From Jatrophihabitans sp. (GTDB lineage Bacteria; Actinomycetota; Actinomycetes; Mycobacteriales; Jatrophihabitantaceae), in assembly GCA_036399055.1 (NCBI GenBank), contig DASWNX010000036.1:62001-126000 (forward strand): a stretch of DNA of 64,000 bases. Direction: 5' to 3'. This document shows, one piece after another, positions 35,147 through 43,193 of this stretch. The position numbers and the translations under genes are program-made. Every line of letters begins with the position of its first letter. Position 1 is the first letter of the stretch. The notes beneath the pieces were generated by a model. That model searched no databases and was not told the DNA's origin. It was given only the letters and a program-made list of their open reading frames with translations.

Positions 35147-36708
35147 GATCGTTCCTTTCCTGTCACCTCGGCCAATGCCGGCTCCGGGTGGCTGAGCAGT
35201 CGTTGCCTGGCGGCGGCATCACGCCGGTTCTGATGCCGTTGGAGGTGCATGTCCAGCAGTGCGCGGCGTTCGATCTTGCCGTTGTCAGAACGTGGCAATG
35301 CCTGCACTCGGTGCACCACGTCGACATTCATCGACGTCGGCAGCAATGAGGCCAGGTGAGCCTTGATGCTCACCAGGCCGGGGTTGGCGTCGGTGACCGG
35401 AACGACGAAGGCCACGAGCGTGGCTGCCAATCCTTCTCCAGCGACGACGACGGCCGACCGTTCGACGCCCGGATGAGCGTCCAGCGCCGATTCGATGTCA
35501 CCGAGTTCGATCCGGTGGCCACGCACCTTGACCATGTGGTCGCGCCGCCCGACATAATCCAGTGCCCCGTCAGCGCACAGGACGGCCCGGTCGCCGGTAC
35601 GGTAGTCGCGCGGCGCCGGTGGCTGCCCCCAGTACCCGAGCATGACCGTCGGCCCGCTGACCACGACCTCGCCCTCGCCGCCCGGCTGAGCTGGTTTGCC
35701 GTTGTCATCGAGCAGTTCGACCGTGTCGCCGCTACAGCTGCGACCGATCGGAACCGGCCGGTCGCGTAGGAGATCTGCCGGTCGAACCTCGTGGAAGGTG
35801 CAGACGTTGGTCTCGGTCGGGCCGTAGAGATTGAGCAGTCTCGCCGAACTCCAGGAGGCGAGCTCCCGCACGAACGTGATCGGAAACGGCTCACCCGCGA
35901 AGAGCACCGCCCGAAGCTGGGCGGGCGCCGGCTGCTGGAGCAGGCTGCCCTCGGTCATCATCAGGATGAGCGCTGAGGGAACCGAGTACCACACGCTGAT
36001 CTGGCTCTCGTTCAGGAACCGGACCAGTTCAGTGGGCGCGTAGGCAAGCGCCTTCGGTATCAGGTGCACGGACGCGCCGGCTGCGAAGGCGCCGTACAGG
36101 TCGAGGACGGACAGGTCGAACCCGAACGGCGCGTGATTGGAGAACCGGTCCTCCGGTGTCGCTCCCAGTTCCTGAACTGCCCAGTCCACAAAGCTCATCG
36201 CGTTGCGGTGGCTGACGCAGACCCCCTTGGGCGTTCCTGTCGAGCCTGAGGTGTAAAGGATGTAGGCAAGATCGTGAGGATCGGAGAGCGCGTCGACCGG
36301 CTCGCACGGCCGCGCGTCGCTGTCTGACACCAGCGGCACCACAGTGGCGCCCACCATGCGGGCGGCCTCAGCCAGCTCGGAGGCGGGTTCGGCGTCACAC
36401 AGCACCACACGCGGCGCGCAGTCTGCCACGATGGTCGCGGCCCGCAGCACGGGAGTGCTCGAGTCCACCGGCACGTAGGCCGCGCCGGTCCGCAGCACGG
36501 CCTGCATCGCCACGACGGTGTCCGGTGACTTGTCGGAGTACAGCACCACCCGGTCGCCCGGCCGCAGACCGGCCGCGATCAACCGGGTGGCCAGCCCGTT
36601 GGCCCGGCCATCCAGCTGGCCGTAGCTCAGCTGGCTGCCGCCCGATGCGACGGCCAGGCTGTCGGGTCGGCGCTGGGCGGAGTCGATGACGTACTTGTGC
36701 AGCCTCAC
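35143..36708 (-). CDS. L-prolyl-AMP ligase (stand-alone adenylation enzyme)
   Basis: 521 residues. Adenylation motifs in order: YTSGSTGTPKG (A3, near 151), HAPFGFDLSVLDLYG (A4), NLYGPTET (A5), YRTGDRA (A7), KVRGHRIELGDIE (A8) and LPRSDNGKIERRAL with the A10 Lys. The core Asp is the first residue of the specificity pocket (FDLSV). Assignment to proline rests on the neighbours: carrier protein, acyl-CoA dehydrogenase-like oxidase and PltA-like halogenase form the known PltF/RedM-type set. Overlaps both flanking genes by 4 bp. Confidence 0.9.
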   Translation of the reverse strand: MRLHKYVIDSAQRRPDSLAVASGGSQLSYGQLDGRANGLATRLIAAGLRPGDRVVLYSDKSPDTVVAMQAVLRTGAAYVPVDSSTPVLRAATIVADCAPRVVLCDAEPASELAEAARMVGATVVPLVSDSDARPCEPVDALSDPHDLAYILYTSGSTGTPKGVCVSHRNAMSFVDWAVQELGATPEDRFSNHAPFGFDLSVLDLYGAFAAGASVHLIPKALAYAPTELVRFLNESQISVWYSVPSALILMMTEGSLLQQPAPAQLRAVLFAGEPFPITFVRELASWSSARLLNLYGPTETNVCTFHEVRPADLLRDRPVPIGRSCSGDTVELLDDNGKPAQPGGEGEVVVSGPTVMLGYWGQPPAPRDYRTGDRAVLCADGALDYVGRRDHMVKVRGHRIELGDIESALDAHPGVERSAVVVAGEGLAATLVAFVVPVTDANPGLVSIKAHLASLLPTSMNVDVVHRVQALPRSDNGKIERRALLDMHLQRHQNRRDAAARQRLLSHPEPALAEVTGKERS

Positions 36709-37832
36709 AGTCCCACCCCTTGGGCGATCAATTCGCGTTGGATCTCGGAGGTGCCGGAGAACAGCGTCGCCGGGATGCTGTCACGCAGCTGCTGCTCGAC
36801 CCCGCTGTCGCGCAGGTATCCCTGCCCACCGAACAACTGGACCGCGTCGATGCTGTTGGCCACCGCCGCCTCAGAGACGGCCAGCTTGGACTGCGCCACC
36901 GCGTATTCGGCCGGACGCCCGGAGTCGATCAGTGAGCAGGCGCGGTACAGCAGCAGGCGAGCGCTGTCCAACCGCTGCACCATGCCCACCACCCGGTGCG
37001 AGACGGCCTGAAAGTCTGACAGCCGCTGGCCGAACTGCCGGCGGCCGCTGGTGTGGCTCACCGTCGCATCGAGCTGACGGCGCATCATCCCGAGATAGAT
37101 GGCGAACAGGCAGCCACGCTCCCACAGCATCGAGTGCTGAAAGATCGCCGCGCCTTGCCCCGGCTCACCCAGCATGTGATGACCGGTGACTTCGACGGCG
37201 TCGAAGGACACCGTTCCGGCCAGGCAACTGGTGAGCCCCATCTTGACGAACGGCTCGCCGAGTGTGACGCCGTCCAGAGCAGTCGGAACCGCGAACGCGC
37301 TGACCCCGAGGAATCCGGCCGTGGGATCGCTGACGGCGTAGGTGACCACCACATCAGACACAGGCGCATTGCTGGCAAAGCTCTTCTCACCGGTCAACCG
37401 GTAGCCGGCATCGCTGCGCTCGGCCCGAGTGGCAAGAGCGCTGGAGTCCGAGCCCGCGCCATCCTCGGTCATCGCGTTGGCGGCGACCGCCTCGCCGCTG
37501 CACAACGCAGGAAGCAACTCCGCGCGTAGCCGCTCATCGCCGAAGGTCGCGATCGGCAGTGCGCAGGCGAGCAGGTGCGCGCAGACCGCGAACGCGAAGC
37601 CGGTGTCGGGGCAGGCCGCGCCGAAAGCCTCCAGCGCCAGCGCGGTGTCCAGCGCTCCGAGCCCACCGCCGCCGTACTCCTGCGGTAGGCACAATCCCAG
37701 CAGGCCCAGCTCGCCGGCGATCCGCCAGTTGGTCCGGTCGCCGGCATCAGTCACGTCACCAAAGCGTGCGCCTATCCGCTCCTGCAACGCGGCCATCTCG
37801 CCACGCTGCGTGGAAGTCAGGTCGAAAGCCAT
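36705..37832 (-). CDS. Prolyl-S-PCP oxidase (acyl-CoA dehydrogenase family)
   Basis: 375 residues, full-length acyl-CoA dehydrogenase fold: LCLPQEYGGGGLG, AMTEDGAGSD, TGEKSFASNA and a C-terminal FGGQGYLRDSGVEQQ. The usual C-terminal catalytic Glu of medium-chain enzymes (YEGT) is Ser here (FSGT); Glu238 in LWERG sits where isovaleryl-CoA-type and prolyl-PCP oxidases keep their base (family knowledge, alignment by eye). It would carry out the four-electron oxidation of L-prolyl-S-PCP to pyrrolyl-S-PCP. First gene of the pyrrole operon, with AAGGAG upstream and a promoter bearing two operators at 37.9 kb. Confidence 0.9.
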   Translation of the reverse strand: MAFDLTSTQRGEMAALQERIGARFGDVTDAGDRTNWRIAGELGLLGLCLPQEYGGGGLGALDTALALEAFGAACPDTGFAFAVCAHLLACALPIATFGDERLRAELLPALCSGEAVAANAMTEDGAGSDSSALATRAERSDAGYRLTGEKSFASNAPVSDVVVTYAVSDPTAGFLGVSAFAVPTALDGVTLGEPFVKMGLTSCLAGTVSFDAVEVTGHHMLGEPGQGAAIFQHSMLWERGCLFAIYLGMMRRQLDATVSHTSGRRQFGQRLSDFQAVSHRVVGMVQRLDSARLLLYRACSLIDSGRPAEYAVAQSKLAVSEAAVANSIDAVQLFGGQGYLRDSGVEQQLRDSIPATLFSGTSEIQRELIAQGVGL

Positions 37833-37895
37833 ACGAAACCTTCTCCTTAGGGAGAACCGGTGGGTTGCTCAACGAGTCAGGTGCGCGCGTGCCGG

Positions 37896-37953
37896 TCATC
37901 ACTTGATGACTTCACCACTTGATGAACTTAGGCCATCTGCAATAATTCGTCAA
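37896..37953 (-). promoter_or_regulatory. Pyrrole operon promoter with two palindromic operators
   Basis: Minus strand: -35 TTGACG (37948-37953), 17-bp spacer, -10 TAAGTT (37925-37930), followed by two operators, written on the plus strand TCACCACTTGATGA (37912-37925) and TCATCACTTGATGA (37896-37909), the second a perfect palindrome around a CT centre. Start-to-start distance is 16 bp. Transcription should begin inside the right operator, so binding would repress. Confidence 0.82.
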
Positions 37954-38506
37954 GGTATGAAATAAGTGAAGCTCGCGTGAATGAGATCCCGGGTGTTGAC
38001 AGCGGGCCCGCGCAGAAGGGCAACCGGCCTCACACCGAAGGCGGGTAATCGCGGGGAGGCTATAGAAGCCCGCGCCGCGGGCGTGACGCTAACCGGCAAT
38101 GGCGGCCGCGTCTTGCCACAGTCCCGGCCCCAGGAGGCTCATAATCAGCAATAAGGTGGGAGAAGGCTCACGCGCCCACCGCAGATGTCATGAAGGGCGG
38201 TGTTGAAGTCAACCTTCGCTGAATTCCCTCCTTAGACCCGCACCTTCATCACTGCCTCTGGCGAAGGGTCAGGAGTTGCCCCACCCCGTTTCGGCGCCAA
38301 ATCAGCCGGCGGTCCGGCGCGGCCCAGGATCCGCTTCTTTCAGCACTTCAATTCGGCAAGTGATGAGTAAATTTATTTGCACACACTGAATTCATTCTCG
38401 CAAGGGATGTCACGTGATCGTTGCCTCCGGCAAGGCATGCGTCTGATCAGGACTTCACAAGGTATTGTGAGGGTCAACTCAACGCTTAGTGAATTAAGGA
38501 GTCGAT
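37954..38506. other. Intergenic region between pyrrole operon and TetR2
   Basis: No convincing gene on either strand. It holds a GC-rich hairpin GCCCGCGCCGCGGGC (about 38069-38083), an AT-rich patch near 38367-38400 and one operator-like site (listed separately). The distance before TetR2 leaves room for its promoter, which is not clear. Confidence 0.55.
38353..38371 (-). promoter_or_regulatory. Single operator-like site upstream of TetR2
   Basis: TCGGCAAGTGATGA (38353-38366) matches 12 of 14 positions of the reverse-complement palindrome TCATCAAGTGATGA. On the minus strand a weak -10-like TTTACT (38366-38371) precedes it with the same offset as at other sites. It lies 140 bp before the TetR2 start, so it may control TetR2 or a minus-strand transcript. 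Confidence 0.5.
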
Positions 38507-39094
38507 GTGACGGCCTCTCGCCACTCCAGCCGTTCGGCCCCCGCGAGCACGCGCGACCAGATTGTCGAGGTGGCTCGCCAGGAACTGGCTGCTCGAGGTC
38601 TGGCCAGTATGACCATTCGCCAAGTCGCTCGTTCGGTAGGCGTGGATCCGGGCACCATCCGGCACTACTTCCCTTCCAAGGACGATCTCGTGCACGCCGC
38701 GGCCGGCGCCGATATCGAGTTGAGCGAGGTCTATGACCAGATAGCCGCCGAGCTCTCCGACCAGAGCGGCGAAGGGGTCGGTGATGCGCTGATAGCCGCC
38801 GCCCTTCGTTACCTCTGCGAAGAGGAGTCGGCCCTGGCCGCGGTCGCGGTGTGCCTGACCGGCGGCGACTACGAGTCGACGGTGTTCGGATTGTTCGACC
38901 GCGACGTCGTCACCCCGTTGGCCCGAGACCTCGCCTCGGGCGACAGCCAGGAGCGCTCGGCGTTGGTGATGTCGGCGTTTCTGGGTTTTCAGCTGCTTGC
39001 CACCCTGCTTCCGGCCCTCCAGCACACCTTGCGTGACGAGGATGTCCAAGCGATCTTGGCCGAATCCATCGAAAGACACCTCAGGGCCGGTTGA
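38507..39094 (+). CDS. TetR-family transcriptional regulator (TetR2)
   Basis: 195 residues from a GTG at 38507 with AAGGAG 5 bp upstream. Helix-turn-helix about 15-60 (IVEVARQELAARGLASM...IRQVARSVGVDPGTIRHYFPSKDDL) and an all-helical C-terminal domain. Divergent from both the pyrrole operon and the downstream minus-strand genes. It is a second candidate for binding the 14-bp palindromes, one of which lies upstream. The relation between TetR1 and TetR2 (one repressor, one for the antiporter) cannot be told from sequence. Confidence 0.9.
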   Translation: MTASRHSSRSAPASTRDQIVEVARQELAARGLASMTIRQVARSVGVDPGTIRHYFPSKDDLVHAAAGADIELSEVYDQIAAELSDQSGEGVGDALIAAALRYLCEEESALAAVAVCLTGGDYESTVFGLFDRDVVTPLARDLASGDSQERSALVMSAFLGFQLLATLLPALQHTLRDEDVQAILAESIERHLRAG

Positions 39095-39119
39095 ATGTGA
39101 CAACGGAGGCGGGCCGAAG

Positions 39120-39380
39120 TCAGCTCGACTCGTCGCGCAGTATCAAGGTCAGCTGCCAGGCGATGTCGCGACCGGCGTCTTCCCAGGAGAACTCGTCGTG
39201 CAAGGCCACCACCGGTGGCGAATAGCCATGCTCCAACTCCCAGCTGTGTAGGTACTCAGCCGCTGCGCACAAGGCGATGCGCAACTCGGTGCCGTAGAAC
39301 TGGATCGCCTCACAGGCTGCCGAAGCCTGCGGTTGCGCCAGGGCAACTGAGTTGTCTTCCAGACGAAGAACTTCCGACAT
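39120..39380 (-). CDS. Small protein of unknown function
   Basis: 86 residues from an ATG at 39380 that has an excellent GGGAGG site 4 bp upstream. Acidic, with a Cys/Ala-rich helix (ACEAIQFYGTELRIALCAAAEYLHSWELEHGYSPP) and no membrane segment or signal peptide. I recognise no family. It sits inside the cluster between TetR2 and the second antiporter, converging with TetR2. Confidence 0.6.
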   Translation of the reverse strand: MSEVLRLEDNSVALAQPQASAACEAIQFYGTELRIALCAAAEYLHSWELEHGYSPPVVALHDEFSWEDAGRDIAWQLTLILRDESS

Positions 39381-39420
39381 CGGGCCTCCCGGTGAGTGCT
39401 GTCAGGTTCGCGGCTTCGAG

Positions 39421-40701
39421 TCAGCCGACTGGCGTCAGGGTGTGAGCTGTTCGGCGCCGCATGGCCGGACGGCCAGACGCCGACGTTGCGGTTGCCCAGG
39501 TTGAGATTGGTTTCAGACAAGCGCTCAGACAGTGGGCAGGTAGTGTTAACCCGCCCTCGCTGACACGCCACTTAGTCAGCCCTACGGGTGGCGCCGTATT
39601 GCTGAGGTGAGCATTTTCCATCAAGGGACCGGTAGCGAGCGTCGTGCCAATTGCCATCACAGCCAACACCGTAAACATCCGAGGGGAAAGCACGCCAGCC
39701 GTTCGTCCTACGTCAAGAAGCATAAGTCCGGTCAAGCCCCGCGCACTCATGAGCAGGCTCAAGCCCCAGCCGCCCGGAGACGACACCCCACATACGCGAG
39801 TTGTTGCATACATGCTCAGTATTTTCGCTGCACTTGCTGAGATTATGACGATAACAGTGATGAGCACGTCGTGGACGCCGAAATCCTTAAAGCTCATCCA
39901 CAATCCTGTCAGGACAAAGAAAACTGGCAGCAAGATCTTACTTGCGTCGGCAAATTTTTCCACCCTCTGGGACGCTCGCAAAGCCACCATCTCCCAAGCG
40001 CAGGCGAATCCGAAGGCGAATGTCCCAAGAAACGGATGCAGATGCATAGCAGCAGTCGCGCACGAACTCAAGAAAATTCCAACAAGTATGAGACACAAGA
40101 CCATTGACGAATTGGCTGAGGCGGTCCGGCCTCGCTCCAGCGTCGCGGTGACGAGGGGGCGGGTGACAAGTCGCAGAATCAGCAGCAGCCCGAGGAACTC
40201 AACCACCATGAGCGCGGCCGAGGCCTCACCTGCCTGCGCGGCCATCGCCACCACCAGGGCCAGCACGGTCCACGACACGAGGTCGCCGGCGGCAGCGGCG
40301 GTCAAGGTGCGCCCGCGAATGGGTCCTCCCCTCCGGGCAGTGTCATCGAGGACACGTCCAAGCGCTGGAAACGCCGCTGCCAGAAAGACCACTCCGCCGA
40401 ATAGCTCCTGCGCCAGCTGAGTCGAGGCCGGACCTGAGGCGGACGCCGGAACGGGCTGGATCCACCAGGTGAGCGACATGCCCGAGGCGAACGGGACCAG
40501 CACCGACGCGGCAGCGAGCGAGGCGGTGCTGGCGCGCCGCTCCCGAGGACCCGGCGGGCCGGTGAAAACCTCAGCCCGCACCGGTGTCGGCTTGCGGTCG
40601 TGGAGCAGCCGGCGACCCAGCATGCAGGCAGCGGTCACCAGAGCAGGCGCGTGGAGCACGCGTGCCTGCGACCAGTCCGCGCTCTGAAACTGGGGATGCA
40701 T
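39421..40701 (-). CDS. Cation:proton antiporter-like protein with shortened N-terminus
   Basis: 426 residues from the ATG at 40701 (GAGG upstream, just below two operators). It shares with the antiporter at 8.0 kb the segments AAFPALGRVLDD, AAAAGDLVSW, LHPFLGTFAFG, LLPVFFVLTGLWM and SARGLTGLMLLDVG, but lacks the first membrane helices with GILAGP and the FxVGLEvD stretch; instead about 60 polar residues precede the first helix. The C-terminal 60 residues are also unlike the relative and not hydrophobic. Either it is a variant that works with another subunit or it is decaying. Its own promoter with tandem operators suggests it is used, perhaps for resistance. Confidence 0.75.
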   Translation of the reverse strand: MHPQFQSADWSQARVLHAPALVTAACMLGRRLLHDRKPTPVRAEVFTGPPGPRERRASTASLAAASVLVPFASGMSLTWWIQPVPASASGPASTQLAQELFGGVVFLAAAFPALGRVLDDTARRGGPIRGRTLTAAAAGDLVSWTVLALVVAMAAQAGEASAALMVVEFLGLLLILRLVTRPLVTATLERGRTASANSSMVLCLILVGIFLSSCATAAMHLHPFLGTFAFGFACAWEMVALRASQRVEKFADASKILLPVFFVLTGLWMSFKDFGVHDVLITVIVIISASAAKILSMYATTRVCGVSSPGGWGLSLLMSARGLTGLMLLDVGRTAGVLSPRMFTVLAVMAIGTTLATGPLMENAHLSNTAPPVGLTKWRVSEGGLTLPAHCLSACLKPISTWATATSASGRPAMRRRTAHTLTPVG

Positions 40702-40711
40702 ACAATTCGCC

Positions 40712-40770
40712 TCATCAGGTAATGAAATCAGCAGGTGATGAACATAGGCATAAGGCGGACCTTTAAGCAA
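40712..40770 (-). promoter_or_regulatory. Second antiporter promoter with tandem operators
   Basis: Minus strand: -35 TTGCTT (40765-40770), 18-bp spacer, -10 TATGTT (40741-40746), then operators read on the plus strand as TCAGCAGGTGATGA (40728-40741) and TCATCAGGTAATGA (40712-40725), 16 bp apart. Each matches 12 of 14 positions of TCATCAAGTGATGA. The coding start follows 10 bp after the second operator. Confidence 0.75.
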
Positions 40771-40914
40771 CCCCACCGAGCGATCTGAGACGTGAATCGG
40801 GCGGGAGCTCAGCTCCAGCGCTCGGCAAGCTCAGCGGTGGCAGAATTATCGTCGTGTCCGAGAACACACGCGCGCGCAGACACCCGCTGGTCCCGTATCG
40901 AACTCGGCAACCAC

Positions 40915-41320
40915 CCGGCCACGGTCAATGCATTCGTCAAGAAGAGCTGGCATGTCTTCCCGGCCCCGCGCCATGCCGACCATTCGCAGAGGCCTGCCAC
41001 GCGGACCATGTGACTGCCGTGATGGGTGATGTGACCGATGAGGGTCATCCCCGACGACGCGGGGCCAGTCGTCACCGGCCATCTCGGCGACAGAGGCTTG
41101 GGCACGCTCATCGACAATGCCGGAATCGGCGTTCCAGCCTGGAATTCGTGCCGCCAGCGAAATTACTCCTTCAGTCGAAGATCACCTTCACGGGGCAGGT
41201 CGCCGCGACGCGAGATTACCTTGCGGTGGTGAGGCACGCGACCCGGAGCGCAGCGCGTTCGTCAGCTGATCGCGGACCGGACGGCCATGCCGTTCACAGG
41301 CCCGCTGAGCATGCGGGGGT
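40915..41320 (+). pseudogene. Decayed short-chain dehydrogenase/reductase gene
   Basis: Pieces of one classical SDR appear in order but in changing plus-strand frames: AFVKKSWHVFPAPRHAD (about 40930), HADHVTAVMGDVTDE (about 40995), GLGTLIDNAGIGVPA (41095-41140), LEFVPPAKLLLQSKITFTGQ then VAATRDYLAVVR (41139-41230), and RTAMPFTGPLSM (about 41275). These correspond to the family's WHVFAGVR, DVTDE, LVNNAGI, LEFLP...NVTGQVAVT...LPLLR and GR-AMPFTGPYSAS blocks. At least three frameshifts separate them, and the N- and C-terminal ends are missing. It lies just outside the cluster's right end. Confidence 0.75.
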
Positions 41321-41327
41321 GTGACCG

Positions 41328-41783
41328 GTGGCTGCCACTGGCATCGCGCAGGTGAGGCTTCGGCTCAACGGCGTGGCAATCACCTTGCTCGCTTTCGGCA
41401 GCGCCGGGCTCACGGTGGGATGCACCGGTCACCCGGAGAGTCCGAGCCGCTCCGTCGGCGCCTCGTGCTCAGCGGCGTCCGGACCTGGTTTCCGTTGGCC
41501 AGCAGGCATTCCCACGAGCTTGCCGATGCCTGACGGCGCGCGGCTGAGCGCGACCCAGCAACTGGCCAACGGCTTCACCCTGGTCACTTTCACCTCACCG
41601 GGAACCGTGCGCGGCAACCTGCTCTTGATCACGGACGCGCTTTCCGAAGCGGGCTACACGGTGGGCCGCGGGAGCGTGGGCGCCAGCGAGAGCCGGCTGC
41701 CGTTCACCAGGAGCGGCAGCCCCGGAGTGCTGCGGCTGACGACGGTCGACGCCTGCACCACTCGCTGGCAGGTTCAGGCCTGA
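41328..41783 (+). CDS. Putative lipoprotein
   Basis: 151 residues from a GTG at 41328 (a second GTG at 41352 is possible). Signal sequence with a lipobox-like GLTVGC, then an exported domain of about 115 residues with two further Cys residues. No recognised family; VTFTSPGTVRGNLLLITDALSEAGYTVGRG looks like a small alpha/beta secreted fold. It is similar in style to the lipoprotein at 43.2 kb. Gene start follows directly after the SDR remnant. Confidence 0.6.
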   Translation: MAATGIAQVRLRLNGVAITLLAFGSAGLTVGCTGHPESPSRSVGASCSAASGPGFRWPAGIPTSLPMPDGARLSATQQLANGFTLVTFTSPGTVRGNLLLITDALSEAGYTVGRGSVGASESRLPFTRSGSPGVLRLTTVDACTTRWQVQA

Positions 41784-41821
41784 GCGTCACCGGGCCACGG
41801 CGGTCACTGAGTGGCGGCAGG

Positions 41822-43048
41822 TCACTGAGCGACGGCGGGCAGTTGGGTCGAGAGCACGTCGTCGGTCACCGCTGCGAACCGCATGTCGGTGAAACGGCCG
41901 AAGTACATGTCGCTGGAGCTGACACCTTCCCGATCCTCCGGACCGAAACCGCGCTGATCGCCGTTGGCGCCCGTCACCGAAGCGCCCTCGACCGCGGCCA
42001 GCAGGGGCGCGCCGGTGACGCCCGCCGTGATCGACAGCGCGGCCGACAGCAGCAGCACCGCGTCGTAGGAGTACATGGCCCAGTCCGGCGGCTGCAGCAC
42101 CGGCCGGCCACCGGCCGACATGCCGACCCGGTCGACGCCGAAGTGCTGTTCGTAAGCGGTCCGAAACCGCTCGAATGGCGCCGGGCCCATCTCGCTGGTT
42201 ATCCGGAAGGACACGAAGGTGGCGCCGTCGAGCCACCGCGGGTGGTCGGCGAGTTGCTGGCGCACCAGCGGATCCTCCCCCGTCGGGCTCATGAAGATCG
42301 GCGCCTGCCAGCCGGCGGACCGAGCCGCCCTGATGACCTGCGCGATGTCGGGGGCGCCTGCCCACAGCAGCAGCGCCCTGGCGCCGGCCCGGCGGGCTGA
42401 GAGCACCTGCGCGCTCACGTCGTCGGCGGCCACCGGCAGGACGATCCGCTTCACCACCGACAGGCCGTTCTGTGCCAGGTCGACGCCGAGTTGCCGCGCG
42501 CCCTCGCGGCCGTAGGAGGAGTCGTCACTGATCACGGCTATCGACCGGGTCTGGCGCGCGGCCAAGTAGTCGGCCAGTCGCCGGCTCATGTGCTTGTTCG
42601 CCGGCGCCAGCCGAAAGATGGTCGGGTGCGCCACAGGGTCGACGAACGAAGCACCGCCGTCAAAGACCACGAAGACCGGCAGCGACGCCGGGGCGGTCAC
42701 CTGCGACACCGCCAGCGCCCCGGTGCCGTCGGTGATCAGCGCCGCGGCCTTCCTGCTGACGGCCGTCCTGGCGTTGGCCACAGCGGTGCTCGGAGAGGCC
42801 TTGTTGTCCAGGATCTCCAGCCGCAGCCGTCCTTTTGCCACCCCCGGAACGACAGCCTGCTGCGCAAGGGCCAGTTGAGCGCCCCGCACCACCGACCGCC
42901 CGATCCACGGTTGAGCGGCCAACGGCGCCGACACCACGATCAACGGCCCGTCGCCGGTGGGTGAGCCGGACCAGCCTGCCTGACATCCAGCTCCCGCCAG
43001 CACCGCGCAAACCAGCAGGACCACGCCCAGCACCCGCATGGCAGCCAT
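41822..43048 (-). CDS. ABC transporter substrate-binding lipoprotein (LivJ-like)
   Basis: 408 residues from the ATG at 43048 (an ATG at 43039 is equally possible; GGGAGG lies upstream). Signal peptide with lipobox LAGAGC, then a periplasmic-binding-protein type I fold of the Leu/Ile/Val family: AQPWIGRSVVRGAQLALAQQ, SRKAAALITDGTGALAVSQV, TRSIAVISDDSSYGREGARQLG and MYSYDAVLLLSAAL. It should deliver an amino acid or amide to the permeases encoded at 45.0-47.8 kb, although two plus-strand genes separate it from them. Confidence 0.88.
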   Translation of the reverse strand: MAAMRVLGVVLLVCAVLAGAGCQAGWSGSPTGDGPLIVVSAPLAAQPWIGRSVVRGAQLALAQQAVVPGVAKGRLRLEILDNKASPSTAVANARTAVSRKAAALITDGTGALAVSQVTAPASLPVFVVFDGGASFVDPVAHPTIFRLAPANKHMSRRLADYLAARQTRSIAVISDDSSYGREGARQLGVDLAQNGLSVVKRIVLPVAADDVSAQVLSARRAGARALLLWAGAPDIAQVIRAARSAGWQAPIFMSPTGEDPLVRQQLADHPRWLDGATFVSFRITSEMGPAPFERFRTAYEQHFGVDRVGMSAGGRPVLQPPDWAMYSYDAVLLLSAALSITAGVTGAPLLAAVEGASVTGANGDQRGFGPEDREGVSSSDMYFGRFTDMRFAAVTDDVLSTQLPAVAQ

Positions 43049-43193
43049 GGCCCTCCCACCCCGGCGACGCCGGCCTCCGCCGGTGCGCTGACGATTCTGC
43101 CTGGCACGCGGTTCTCCCACCGTGCTCTGGCGCCGGGTACGTTGGCAACCAGCCGAGCAAACCACGCCGGCTGTCGCATGGCGGAGACACCCG

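Noticed and set aside
38353..38371. A small minus-strand gene driven from this operator
   Set aside because: Frames between 37950 and 38350 are short and have no ribosome site with a usable start.
40809..41117. Minus-strand frame of 102 codons opposite the SDR remnant
   Set aside because: No recognisable domain, whereas the plus strand holds successive SDR motifs; taken as a shadow of the pseudogene.
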